Positions 1 through 7,924 of a DNA stretch of 64,000 bases are shown in pieces. The first letter of the stretch is position 1. The number at the start of each line of letters is the position of its first letter. A program made the translations under genes and the position numbers. Under the pieces are notes generated by a model. It worked only from the letters and a program-made list of their open reading frames with translations, did no database searches and was not told the DNA's origin. Source of the stretch: Scatomorpha merdigallinarum (GTDB lineage Bacteria > Bacillota > Clostridia > Oscillospirales > Oscillospiraceae); NCBI GenBank assembly GCA_018710885.1, contig DVJA01000019.1:30086-94085 (forward strand), in the 5' to 3' direction.

Positions 1-410
1 ACGTTGACTACGCGCCCGATGACATTGCCGTCATCGGTGAACTTTGCAAGCTCGCACTCAAGAGCGACGGGCAGTTCGGCTATAACGGGCGCGTCTACGA
101 AGGCGCTCTTTACGGCGGTAAGTCCGGCTTTGCCCAGCTTGTCCGGCTCGTCGTGCGCGGATACGAGGCCGAGGTAGTCGGCCTCGCGCAGGTGCGCCCG
201 GTCCGCGAAGCTCACTGTGAACGCGCCGCGCTCTTTGATGTTGCCGTAGGTTTTGTGTCCGGCGCTCAGGCACAGCTCGACCATGTCCGCGCCGTACAGG
301 CCGCCCCAGGCGGCGGTCATGGCGTCAGGCTTGCCGTCAGCGCCGTAGGTGCCGATAACCAGCACGGGCATGGGATAAAACCAGGGTTTGGAACCAAAGT
401 CTTTACGCAT
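1..410 (-). CDS. Flavin reductase-like FMN-binding split-barrel protein (3' end cut by window)
   Basis: The N-terminus begins MRKDFGSKPWFYPMPVLVIGT, followed by a GKPDAMTAAWGG segment and SVSFADR/YLGLVSAHDEPDK-type segments. This is the pattern of flavoredoxin and flavin reductase-like split-barrel proteins, which bind FMN and pass electrons to or from small acceptors. About 136 residues are visible and the C-terminus runs off the window. A clear ribosome site (AAAGGAG) precedes the ATG at 410. It is the last visible gene of a minus-strand redox operon, 14 bases after the DUF362 gene. Family assignment is confident; substrate unknown. Confidence 0.75.
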   Translation of the reverse strand, partial: MRKDFGSKPWFYPMPVLVIGTYGADGKPDAMTAAWGGLYGADMVELCLSAGHKTYGNIKERGAFTVSFADRAHLREADYLGLVSAHDEPDKLGKAGLTAVKSAFVDAPVIAELPVALECELAKFTDDGNVIGRVVN

Positions 411-424
411 TTTATTTGCTCCTT

Positions 425-1324
425 TCAGTCTACATTCACAAGTTCATACTCGCGGCTGCCAAAGCCGAGGTCTGCCGCGGCCTCGATGGTGTGGATGCCG
501 TTGCGGGAGTTCACCCGCTCCATAAAGTGCTCTTTTCCTGGATCGTCGGAGTTCATGACGAGGTCGATGCAGGCCTGGTCAATGGCCACAGGGTCAGTGG
601 AAGCGAGAATGCCGATGTCTGCCATGCAGGGGGCTTCGGCGTCGGAGCAGCAATCGCAGTCGACAGAGAGGTTCTTCATGACGTTGATGAAGGCAATCCT
701 GCCCTCGAAATGCTTGCACACGCTCTCGGCGGCGTCAGCCATTGCCTCTGGGAACACGACGTTGCTGGCATGTACGTCCCAGGCTTCATAGTGGTCGGCG
801 CTTTTGCCGCCAGAGTGGATGAGCGACTTGCCCGCTCTGGAAGCGCATCCGATGGACAGCTGCTTCAGCGCCCCGCCGTAGCCGCCCATTGGATGACCCT
901 TGAAGTGGGCAAGAACCAGCATACTGTCATAGTTGAGCATGTCTTTGCCGACGTAGTTCTTCTTGAGTATCTTGCCGTTTGGTATGTCGAGTTCCGCGTC
1001 CAGGCCCTCGGCGTCCATCAAATCCACGTCGAAGTATTTATTCCAGCCATGCTCCTCAATGAGCTTGAGGTGGCTTTCCGTGTTGTCACGCACGCCGTTG
1101 TGGTACTTGTCGCCATAGGCGGTATTGCACTCCACAATGTTGCCGTTGACCTTTTCGACCATCGGCTTCCAGAACTCTGGCCGCATGAAATACTGGTTTC
1201 CCTTTTCACCCGAGTGGACCTTAACAGCCACCTTGCCGGGTAATTCCACACCGAGGGCGTCATACACCTTTACAACCGCTTCCGGCGCTATCTCTCGTGT
1301 AAAATACACCTTGGACTTTTCCAT
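425..1324 (-). CDS. DUF362 domain protein
   Basis: A 299-residue protein matching DUF362 in layout: N-terminal VYFTREI and VAVKVHSGEKGN, a central YDSMLVLAHFKGHPMGGYGGALKQLSIGCASRAGK block, and a C-terminal DPVAIDQACIDLV block. DUF362 proteins are often linked to iron-sulfur or redox proteins, but their chemistry is undefined. Several cysteines cluster near residues 223-234 (CDCCSDAEAPC), but the usual C-terminal ferredoxin domain is absent. It sits between an aldo-keto reductase and a flavin reductase-like gene in one operon. The ATG at 1324 is preceded by AAAGGAG. Function not known; a role in the redox cluster is inference. Confidence 0.8.
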   Translation of the reverse strand: MEKSKVYFTREIAPEAVVKVYDALGVELPGKVAVKVHSGEKGNQYFMRPEFWKPMVEKVNGNIVECNTAYGDKYHNGVRDNTESHLKLIEEHGWNKYFDVDLMDAEGLDAELDIPNGKILKKNYVGKDMLNYDSMLVLAHFKGHPMGGYGGALKQLSIGCASRAGKSLIHSGGKSADHYEAWDVHASNVVFPEAMADAAESVCKHFEGRIAFINVMKNLSVDCDCCSDAEAPCMADIGILASTDPVAIDQACIDLVMNSDDPGKEHFMERVNSRNGIHTIEAAADLGFGSREYELVNVD

Positions 1325-1348
1325 GAATAACGCTCCTTTGCGAAAAGA

Positions 1349-2194
1349 TTATTTCTGCCTGTCAACGTCGGGTACCATAGCCGCGTAGCCCGCCAGCTTT
1401 TCCGGCGTGCTCTCATAATAGCGCTTGCCGGAGTCGAGCGCGGCTATCTCGGCCATCTCACCCGCACTGAGGGCGAAGTCAAAGATATCGGCGTTGGCGG
1501 CGATGTGCGCCGGGTTGCGTGAGCCGGGGATGACTATGTCGCCCGCCTGGATGTGCCAGCGCAGGATAATCTGCGCATTGCTCTTGCCGTACTTCCCGGC
1601 CAGCCTGGTGAACACTGGCTCGTTTATAAGTGCCTTGTCGCCGTGGCCCAGCGGGTACCAGGCCTGGATGTGCATATCTTCGAGGTTGAGGAAACGCTTG
1701 AGCTCTTTTTCCTGGTTGTAAGGGTGAACCTCGGTTTGCAGTATGGCCGGCTTGACTTCACAGATGGACAGTATCTCAAGTATCTGTTCGCTCGTCATGT
1801 TGCTCAAGCCGATAGCCCGAACTTTACCTGCGTTATACGCGGCCTCCATCTGCCTGTAGCCCTCGATGTAGTTGCCTGCGGGCTGGTGGATGAGCAGCAG
1901 GTCAATATAGTCCGTGCCGAGGCGCTCGAGCGTCTTGTCCACGGCGTCCGGCTGCTCGTAGAAGCTGGGCCAGAGCTTGGTTTCAAGGAAGATGTCCTCG
2001 CGCCTGAGGCCGGAGCGGGCCATTGCGCGGCCCACGGCTTTCTCGTTCAGGTAGGCATTTGCCGTGTCAACCAGGCTTATGCCGCTTGTGAGCGCGCTGT
2101 ACACGCTCTCCTCGGCCTCGTCGGGGCTCATCAGGAAAGTACCCGCGCCGAGCATCGGCATCTTGACGCCGTTATTCAAAGTCACGTATTCCAT
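1349..2194 (-). CDS. Aldo/keto reductase (2,5-diketogluconate reductase type)
   Basis: A 281-residue TIM-barrel NAD(P)H oxidoreductase. It shows the start motif VTLNNGVKMPMLGAGTF, the catalytic Asp and Tyr in LVDTANAYLNE, the Lys in FLETKLWPS and the His in LLLIHQP, plus IPGSRNPAHI near the cofactor-binding end. I chose the ATG at 2194 because AAAGGA lies 9 bases upstream; a TTG at 2212 lies inside that ribosome site. Family members reduce aldehydes, ketones and keto-sugars; the substrate cannot be read here. It is co-directional and tightly packed with a second aldo-keto reductase gene (27-base gap). Confidence 0.9.
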   Translation of the reverse strand: MEYVTLNNGVKMPMLGAGTFLMSPDEAEESVYSALTSGISLVDTANAYLNEKAVGRAMARSGLRREDIFLETKLWPSFYEQPDAVDKTLERLGTDYIDLLLIHQPAGNYIEGYRQMEAAYNAGKVRAIGLSNMTSEQILEILSICEVKPAILQTEVHPYNQEKELKRFLNLEDMHIQAWYPLGHGDKALINEPVFTRLAGKYGKSNAQIILRWHIQAGDIVIPGSRNPAHIAANADIFDFALSAGEMAEIAALDSGKRYYESTPEKLAGYAAMVPDVDRQK

Positions 2195-2221
2195 AAACGC
2201 ATATCCTTTCAAACTTATAAC

Positions 2222-3220
2222 TTATTTCTTCAGCGCGGTGCCGCCGAACACGGCAGACATATCCATGTTGTCGAGCGCTTTGTCTATCGCGGAGACCTCA
2301 TCCAAAGTGAGGTTTACATCAGCAGCGGCGAGGTTTTCGCGCATGCGTTCCAGCTTGCGGGAACCGGGGATGGGCACAATGTGCTCCGCACGATCTATCA
2401 TCCACGCGAGCGAGATCTGCGCGGGCGTGGCGTTGTGGCTTGCGGCGGTGTCACGCAACAGCTCGAGCAGCGCGCCATTTTTCTCCACGGCTTCATCGGT
2501 AAACTGCGGCATGGAGGCGCGGTAGTCGGTCTTGGCGTCAAAGCGCTCGCCCTTGCCGTAAGCGCCGGTGAGGAAGCCATTTGCCATGGGCGAGAAGGCC
2601 ACAAAGCCGATGCCCAGCTCCTTCAAAGTCGGGAAAAGCGCGGAGTGCTGGCGGACCATCATGGAGTAACGGTTCTCAACAGCGGTCACCGGGCATACAG
2701 CGTGCGCACGGCGCAGGTACTCTTCATTTGCCTCATTTATGCCCCAGTGGGTTATTTTACCCTCTTTTATCAGGTCGCTCATTACCTGGGCCACCGCCTC
2801 TGTCTCCACGCCCGGGTCTATGCGGTGCTGGAAGTAGAGGTCGATGTGGTCAGTCTGAAGGCGTTTCAGGCTGCCTTCGACGCTCCTTCGTATCGTCTCC
2901 GGGCGGGAATCGGGTATGAGCGGATAGGGGACAACGCCGCTCTCTATGTCAAAGCGCAGTCCGAACTTGCTGGCGATGACCACGTCGGAGCGCACCTCAC
3001 GCAGCGCCTCGCCGACTATGCGCTCGTTGACATGCGGGTCGCCGGCGGTGCCGTAGACCTCGGCGGTGTCAAAGAAACGGTAACCCATGTCGTAGGCTTC
3101 GCGGATGAGCTTCGCCGCCTCGTGTTCATCGGTCGCCGGGCCGTAAGCGTGGGAGAATCCCATGCAGCCCAGGCCAACGGCGCCGACAGTAAGGTCTTTT
3201 CCAAGTGTGATAGTTTTCAT
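2222..3220 (-). CDS. Aldo/keto reductase (YajO/Tas-like)
   Basis: A 332-residue aldo-keto reductase of the longer subfamily. It begins with LTVGAVGLGCMGFSHAYGP; the catalytic residues lie in FFDTAEVYG (Asp, Tyr), VIASKFG (Lys) and LYFQHRID (His). The IPGSRKLERMREN segment near the C-terminus is the NADP phosphate-binding region. It is unrelated in detail to the adjacent aldo-keto reductase gene, so this is not a recent tandem duplication. It lies in the minus-strand operon downstream of the lipoprotein flavodoxin. Substrate unknown. Confidence 0.9.
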   Translation of the reverse strand: MKTITLGKDLTVGAVGLGCMGFSHAYGPATDEHEAAKLIREAYDMGYRFFDTAEVYGTAGDPHVNERIVGEALREVRSDVVIASKFGLRFDIESGVVPYPLIPDSRPETIRRSVEGSLKRLQTDHIDLYFQHRIDPGVETEAVAQVMSDLIKEGKITHWGINEANEEYLRRAHAVCPVTAVENRYSMMVRQHSALFPTLKELGIGFVAFSPMANGFLTGAYGKGERFDAKTDYRASMPQFTDEAVEKNGALLELLRDTAASHNATPAQISLAWMIDRAEHIVPIPGSRKLERMRENLAAADVNLTLDEVSAIDKALDNMDMSAVFGGTALKK

Positions 3221-3238
3221 TTTCCGTACTCCATCCCA

Positions 3239-3976
3239 TTACAGGCCCAGGCTGGCTATCCACTCAGAGACGTCGCTCTCGCTCGCGCTGGAGCGGAAAC
3301 GCATGCCCTCGAGCCAGTTACCGGTGCCGGCGACCTGAGCAAGCAGCGTGCCGCTGTCGCCGAGACCGGAGCTGGAGCTGGTGCAGAAGGGTATCACGGT
3401 CTTGCCGCTGAAGTCGTTTGCGGCCACAAAGCTGCTCACGGGCCAGGCGGCTATGCCCCACCAGATCGGGTAGCCGATGAACACGGTATCGTAGCTGTCC
3501 CAGTTGGGGACCGATGTGCTGACCAGTTCTATATTGCGCAGGCTCTCGTCCTCGTACTCCTGCACGACGCGGCTCGACTCATCCGTCCAGTTGAGGTCGT
3601 CGCTCGTATACGGCTGCGCGGGCTCTATTACAAACACGTCCGCGCCGGTGATGTCGGCTATATATCCTGCAATGGCTTCGGTGTGGCCCGTTGCGGAGAA
3701 GTAGACGACGAGGGTGTTGCCGCCCTCACCGGACGGATCACCGACAGCGCCGCTCTCAGGCGCCTCAGTGGGCGCGGTGGAAGGCCCGGCAGCCGGTGCA
3801 TCGCTGGGCTCGGCGCTGGGTTCACTGCTTGGTTCCGCGCTGGGCTCGGAACTCGGTTCAGACGTGGGCTCCGCAGTGGGTACCGGGGTGGCAGTTACAG
3901 TGACCGTCTCCGTGCCGCAGGCCGCGAGCGCGAAGACCATCACGAGGGCAAGAAGCAGTGCTGTAAGTTTTTTCAT
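3239..3976 (-). CDS. Lipoprotein flavodoxin
   Basis: A 245-residue exported flavodoxin. A lipobox signal (MKKLTALLLALVMVFALAAC) is followed by a Ser/Pro/Glu-rich linker of SEPSSEPSAEP repeats (about residues 30-70) and a flavodoxin_4-like domain starting TLVVYFSATGHTEAIAGYI, whose SATGHTE loop would bind the FMN phosphate. GYPIWWGIAAWPVSSF is the typical second FMN loop. It should be anchored outside the membrane, so its redox partner is extracytoplasmic or membrane-bound. The ATG at 3976 has an ideal AGGAGG site. It lies between a lipoprotein esterase and two reductases in one operon. Confidence 0.88.
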   Translation of the reverse strand: MKKLTALLLALVMVFALAACGTETVTVTATPVPTAEPTSEPSSEPSAEPSSEPSAEPSDAPAAGPSTAPTEAPESGAVGDPSGEGGNTLVVYFSATGHTEAIAGYIADITGADVFVIEPAQPYTSDDLNWTDESSRVVQEYEDESLRNIELVSTSVPNWDSYDTVFIGYPIWWGIAAWPVSSFVAANDFSGKTVIPFCTSSSSGLGDSGTLLAQVAGTGNWLEGMRFRSSASESDVSEWIASLGL

Positions 3977-4064
3977 TGTAATTCCTCCTGAGTCAGTATC
4001 ATCATGCGCCGCAAAGGCGCAATGGCTATCAAATATAGTGTTAACATGACGCATTCCAGCCGCG

Positions 4065-5051
4065 CTACATCTGCGCTTCCCAGAACGCTACGGCTTCATC
4101 CAGCCATCCCTCTGCGACCGTACCGTTGCCGATACCGAAGCCGTGGCCGAGACCGGGATAGCAGTGGAACTCGGTTGGGATGCCCAGCGCGTCCAGATTC
4201 TGCACGCGCCTCTGCATAACCTGCCAGTTGGCTATCCAATCGCTGTCGCCGACGCAGACGAAGGTCGGCGGGTCGCTGGGCGTATAGTCGCTGTGGCCGG
4301 TGTACTGCATGACGACCGTACCCGGCCGCGGCAGATCGTCCCCGCCGAAGGCCGCCGGGCCATAGGAGCCGAGCCACGCCGCCATCCTCGCGCCCGCGCT
4401 GCCGCCCCAGAGCGAGTAGCAGTCAGTGCTCACACCAAGTTCGTCAGCATTGGCGAAGATAAAGCTGATGGCCCGGGCAAGGTCCTCGCAGGCGGTCTGC
4501 GCACCCGGCCGGTATATGAGCGCGAAGGCATTGTAGCCGCGTTTGCTCAGTTCAAGCGCGTGCGGGAAGCTGTCCTGCATCGCCCCGACATAGGCAAAGG
4601 CCCCGCCCGCGTTGCAAACGGCGAAGGGCGCGCCTTCTTCACCACGGAAGAAAAAGAGGCCCGTGTCCTCTTTGGCCGGGTCGGCGGTCTTTTCTTCGTC
4701 GCTGTAGATGTCATAGAACACCGTCTCACCCGCGGCGGCCCGCTCGCGCAGCGTGTTCACTATCTCCGCGGTCTCATCGGGGTCTATATGGCTGTACCAG
4801 GTGAGGCCCAGCGAGCCGAGCGTGTCACCACTCATATACCCGCGCTCTACAGGGAAGAGCAGCCGCCCGTAGTCCCCGAATACCGGGTCGTTTGCAACGG
4901 CGTCTATACGCGATTCGGCGGTGTATGGACCGTCTTGAGTATTCGCCGTGGGCATTGTACCGCCTCCTTCATTTTCAGCAGCGCCACAGGCTGTGAGCGT
5001 CAATATCAGGCAGATGCCGAGTGCTGTAGCCGCCAGTGCCTTTATCTCCAT
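4065..5051 (-). CDS. Lipoprotein alpha/beta hydrolase (acetylesterase-like)
   Basis: A 328-residue secreted esterase. The N-terminal signal ends in a lipobox (LILTLTAC), followed by a short linker. The catalytic domain has the nucleophile elbow GGSAG (SLWGGSAGARMAAWLG), a late Asp region (VCVGDSDWIANW) and the catalytic His in GLGHGFGIG. This resembles xylan/acetyl esterases of the endo-1,4-beta-xylanase B-like group, which remove acetyl or short acyl groups. The ATG at 5051 follows AGAGGTG. It is the first gene of the six-gene minus-strand redox operon and has its own promoter. Confidence 0.82.
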   Translation of the reverse strand: MEIKALAATALGICLILTLTACGAAENEGGGTMPTANTQDGPYTAESRIDAVANDPVFGDYGRLLFPVERGYMSGDTLGSLGLTWYSHIDPDETAEIVNTLRERAAAGETVFYDIYSDEEKTADPAKEDTGLFFFRGEEGAPFAVCNAGGAFAYVGAMQDSFPHALELSKRGYNAFALIYRPGAQTACEDLARAISFIFANADELGVSTDCYSLWGGSAGARMAAWLGSYGPAAFGGDDLPRPGTVVMQYTGHSDYTPSDPPTFVCVGDSDWIANWQVMQRRVQNLDALGIPTEFHCYPGLGHGFGIGNGTVAEGWLDEAVAFWEAQM

Positions 5052-5076
5052 GGGTTTCACCTCTTCCGACGGTGAC

Positions 5077-5130
5077 ATTGTAAAACCTGAAAGTCAAAAA
5101 GTACAATGCCGATTGCTGCATCTGCTATAA
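5077..5130 (-). promoter_or_regulatory. Promoter with upstream activator-like element for the esterase/flavodoxin operon
   Basis: On the minus strand, TTGTAC (5101-5106) and TACAAT (5077-5082) are separated by 18 bases. Upstream, from -35 outward, lies an element read TTATAGC...CGGCA at 5107-5130. The block 5101-5130 matches 6589-6618 upstream of the MATE gene at 24 of 30 positions. The position just upstream of a poor -35 suits a LysR-type activator; that role is inference. Confidence 0.6.
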
Positions 5131-5147
5131 CTTCGACGTATATCAAA

Positions 5148-5174
5148 GCGTCACACAGCTCAGCTGTGTGACGC
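5148..5174 (-). terminator. Perfect 13-bp inverted repeat overlapping the MATE stop codon
   Basis: The arms 5148-5160 and 5162-5174 are perfect complements (GCGTCACACAGCT and its reverse) around one central base. The TGA stop of the MATE gene lies inside the stem. On the minus strand it is followed by only a short T run (TTTGATA). It could be a terminator or a protein-binding palindrome. Confidence 0.5.
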
Positions 5175-6518
5175 AGGTTGCGGAAGGTGGTGGAGTGTGT
5201 AAAAGTATATGCCAAAGGTGATAGGCAGCATCAGTGCTTCTATAATGGGCTGTGCCCATATCAGGCCGTTCAAGCCGACTGCAGCATCCATTATAAGCAT
5301 GGCCGGGATATAGAGTATGCCCTGTCGGCAAAGGGTTATAAGTGCAGACTGCATTCCCTTACCCATGGCCTGGAGAGCGTAACTGGTCATAAAGTTCATG
5401 GCCGTCAGCGGAACGCTCAGGCAGGCTACGCGCAGGAAACCCGCGCCCATCGTGCTTGTCTCTATGTCAGGTATGAATCTGTGCACTATGGGTGACGCAA
5501 AGGCGAAGAACACCGCAACGAAGCAGGCCGAAACTACAAGCGACACCTTCCAGGAGAAGGACGCCACACCGCGCATACGCTTGTAATTGCCCGAGGCGTA
5601 GTTGTAGCCGATAAGCGGCATAAAGCCCTGGCACAGACCCATTGAGACGTTCAGCGGGAATTGGTCTATGCGCTTCACAATGCCGTAGGCCGCCTCGGCA
5701 ACGGTGCCATAGGCGCTCGCGAGGTTCATCATTACCATCGTCGCCGCGTTGCCCAGCGCCGTGGAGATAGCGCTGGCTATGCCGACGGAGAAAATCTTGC
5801 CCGTGAAGCGGAAGGTGAAGTACCTCGGCCGGAAGGACATGAAAGTGCGGCCCTTCAGCCTTATATAAACTACCGCGAAGAAGCCGACGCTGGCAAGGTT
5901 GGAAAAGGCCGTAGCTACGGCCGCGCCCGCCGCGTCCATGTGCAGGGGGAAAATGAGGATGGGGTCGAGGATGACGTTGAGTATACCGCCGAACATCATG
6001 CCTATGCTTGCCTCACGCGCGTGGCCCTCGCTGCGGAGCAGGTTGCCGAGCGAGAGGCTGACCATAGTAGGCAGGCCGCCAAGGACCACGACCCAGTTGA
6101 GGTAGGTCTCCGCGTACACTATGTTCTCGTCCAGCGCACCCAGGAAGCGCAGCACCGGCTCACGGAAAATATAAGTGAGCACTGAGAAGAGCAGGGTGGC
6201 GGCAATGCCGCCCCAGAGCGCGAAGGATGAGACGTATTTGACGTCGTTTTCATCTTTTGAACCGAGCATGCGGGATATCAGGCTGCCGCCGCCCAGGCCG
6301 AAGAGGTTGCCCAATGCTGTAAGTAAGTTAAAATAGGGACTCACGAGCGAAACTCCTGCCGACATGGCCGGATTCGCCAACTGGCCTATGAAAAAAGTGT
6401 CGGCCAGGTTGTATATCATGGTGACGACCTGGCTGATAACCGTGGGCACCGCCAGTTTTGCCACCGCCCGTGGAATTGGCATCTCCTCAAATATGTAAGT
6501 TTCCGAGCTGTTATCCAT
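5160..6518 (-). CDS. MATE-family multidrug/sodium antiporter
   Basis: A 452-residue, 12-helix MATE exporter: PIPRAVAKLAVPTVISQVVTMIYNLADTFFIGQL at the N-terminus is the family signature, and the repeat half begins near SVGIASAISTALGNAATMVMMNLASA. These proteins export cationic drugs or other metabolites in exchange for Na+ or H+. I chose the ATG at 6518 (MDNSSETYIFEE), preceded by AGAGGAAG; the longer reading frame upstream is not coding-like. It is monocistronic between two terminator-like hairpins and has a promoter nearly identical to that of the redox operon downstream, which suggests co-regulation. Confidence 0.92.
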   Translation of the reverse strand: MDNSSETYIFEEMPIPRAVAKLAVPTVISQVVTMIYNLADTFFIGQLANPAMSAGVSLVSPYFNLLTALGNLFGLGGGSLISRMLGSKDENDVKYVSSFALWGGIAATLLFSVLTYIFREPVLRFLGALDENIVYAETYLNWVVVLGGLPTMVSLSLGNLLRSEGHAREASIGMMFGGILNVILDPILIFPLHMDAAGAAVATAFSNLASVGFFAVVYIRLKGRTFMSFRPRYFTFRFTGKIFSVGIASAISTALGNAATMVMMNLASAYGTVAEAAYGIVKRIDQFPLNVSMGLCQGFMPLIGYNYASGNYKRMRGVASFSWKVSLVVSACFVAVFFAFASPIVHRFIPDIETSTMGAGFLRVACLSVPLTAMNFMTSYALQAMGKGMQSALITLCRQGILYIPAMLIMDAAVGLNGLIWAQPIIEALMLPITFGIYFYTLHHLPQPASHS

Positions 6519-6564
6519 ACAAATACACTTCCTCTTACGCTGTATCTCCCATTCGGGCGGCTGT

Positions 6565-6618
6565 ATTCTAGTCCAGACGGCACACAAAGTACAATGCCGT
6601 TTGGGCAATCCGCTATAA
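6565..6618 (-). promoter_or_regulatory. Promoter and conserved upstream element of the MATE gene
   Basis: Minus-strand TTGTAC (6589-6594) and TAGAAT (6565-6570) have an 18-base spacer. The upstream element TTATAGC...CGGCA (6595-6618) matches the one before the esterase gene. The TTATAG hexamer lies at the same distance from the -35 in both. Confidence 0.6.
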
Positions 6619-6647
6619 ACTCAGTGCATACGCGGTGTCTGCAAGCA

Positions 6648-6677
6648 AAGTCTCCCGGCCTTTGAGCCGGGAGACTT
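6648..6677 (-). terminator. Terminator after the iron-type alcohol dehydrogenase
   Basis: A perfect 12-bp stem (AAGTCTCCCGGC and complement) with a 6-base loop, followed on the minus strand by TTTGCTTG, lies 16 bases past the stop codon of the dehydrogenase. Confidence 0.75.
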
Positions 6678-6693
6678 CATAGTGGAAAGGGTA

Positions 6694-7893
6694 TCAGTAG
6701 CTGATCTCAACACCGTTCCATGCGTCCATGATGAGCTGCTTATACTCGTCAATGGTGGCCTTGCGCGGCGGCGCTCCGGCGCTCGAGCCGTGCTCGCTCT
6801 TGTCCTTGGAGGAGAGGGCCAGCTCTTCGAGGATCTCGTCGTTCATCTCCACGCCGAGCTCCTTGTAGCTCTTGGGCAGGCCGAGATCGTCGCGCACACG
6901 CTGTATTGCGAGCACCAGGGCTTTGGCCTGATCGAGTTCGCTCTTGCCGCTCACGTCCAGGCCCATTGCGCGGGCCAGGTCGGCGAGCTTTTTGGTGCTG
7001 CCGTAGAGGTTGAAGTTGAGCACATGCGGAAGGGCGACGGCGAGGCCGGTGCCGTGGTGTACCTGGTGGAAGCGGCCGCCGACAGAACGGGTGATGCAGT
7101 GGGCGTCGCCGGTACCGATGGTGGTGCAGGCCATGCAGCCGAGGCTGGTGGCCAGCAGGAGTGCGCCGGCGGCCTCAAGGTCGGTATTGTCGTTGTAGAA
7201 GCGCACCAGGTTCTGGCTCATGAGCTCGAAGGCCTTTATGCTCAGGCTCTCGGTTATGGCGTTGGCCTTGGCGTTGATATAGCCCTCGACCGCGTGTGTG
7301 AGCGAGTCAAAGCCCACGGCGGGGATGAGATGCTGAGGCGTGCCGATAAGATTCTCGGGATAGATAATCGAGATATCCGGCGCGGCCTTGACGTCCAGGA
7401 TCTGCGCCTTGGTGTGCTTCTCGCTGTCTACTATGGCCATGAAATAGGTGATGTCGGCGCCAGAACCGGCCGTAGTCGGGATGGCTATGCAGGGCAGCGG
7501 CTGCTTGGGCACGGTGTTAACTCCGAAGTAGTCGCGGGTTTTGCCGCCGTTAGTGGCCAGCACGGCGCTGGTTTTGGCGGTATCCAGCGTGCTGCCGCCG
7601 CCGAAGCCTATGACCACGTCACAGTCGGTCTTCATGAGCTCGGCTGCCGCTGCATCAATGGAGATGTCGTCGGGGTTGAGCTCCGTTTTGTCGTAGACAA
7701 CATATGGGAAACCTATCTCGTCCATGGTCTCGAGCAAGTACTTGAAGTGGTCCAGCTTGGCCAGGCCGGGGTCGGTGACGACGAAGGCCTTGTTCACCTT
7801 CAGCGTCTCTTTGGCAGACTTCAGGCTGTCGGCCAAGTGGTGTGTGAATATTATCCTGTTGGGGCACAGGTATTCAAACTCTCTAATGCTCAT
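6694..7893 (-). CDS. Iron-containing alcohol dehydrogenase
   Basis: A 399-residue group III (Fe-type) dehydrogenase. The NAD-binding half carries VIGFGGGSTLDTAK and AIPTTAGSGADITYFMAI; the metal-binding half carries DSLTHAVEGYINAKANAITE and HCITRSVGGRFHQVHHGTG, with the Asp/His ligands of the family. It interconverts an alcohol and an aldehyde or ketone with NAD(P)H. The ATG at 7893 has GAAAGG upstream. The gene follows the large flavin reductase by 31 bases, so the two are one transcript and probably consecutive steps on one substrate, which is not identifiable here. Confidence 0.93.
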   Translation of the reverse strand: MSIREFEYLCPNRIIFTHHLADSLKSAKETLKVNKAFVVTDPGLAKLDHFKYLLETMDEIGFPYVVYDKTELNPDDISIDAAAAELMKTDCDVVIGFGGGSTLDTAKTSAVLATNGGKTRDYFGVNTVPKQPLPCIAIPTTAGSGADITYFMAIVDSEKHTKAQILDVKAAPDISIIYPENLIGTPQHLIPAVGFDSLTHAVEGYINAKANAITESLSIKAFELMSQNLVRFYNDNTDLEAAGALLLATSLGCMACTTIGTGDAHCITRSVGGRFHQVHHGTGLAVALPHVLNFNLYGSTKKLADLARAMGLDVSGKSELDQAKALVLAIQRVRDDLGLPKSYKELGVEMNDEILEELALSSKDKSEHGSSAGAPPRKATIDEYKQLIMDAWNGVEISY

Positions 7894-7924
7894 TATAAGC
7901 GCCTTTCTACTCAGCTCAGAGCTC

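Noticed and set aside
1349..3220. Tandem duplication of the two adjacent aldo-keto reductases
   Set aside because: The two proteins differ in subfamily, length and motifs, so they are not a recent duplicate pair.
1553..3991. 812-codon plus-strand frame
   Set aside because: It runs antisense over two aldo-keto reductases and the flavodoxin, all with clear motifs and ribosome sites. A GC-rich antisense artefact.
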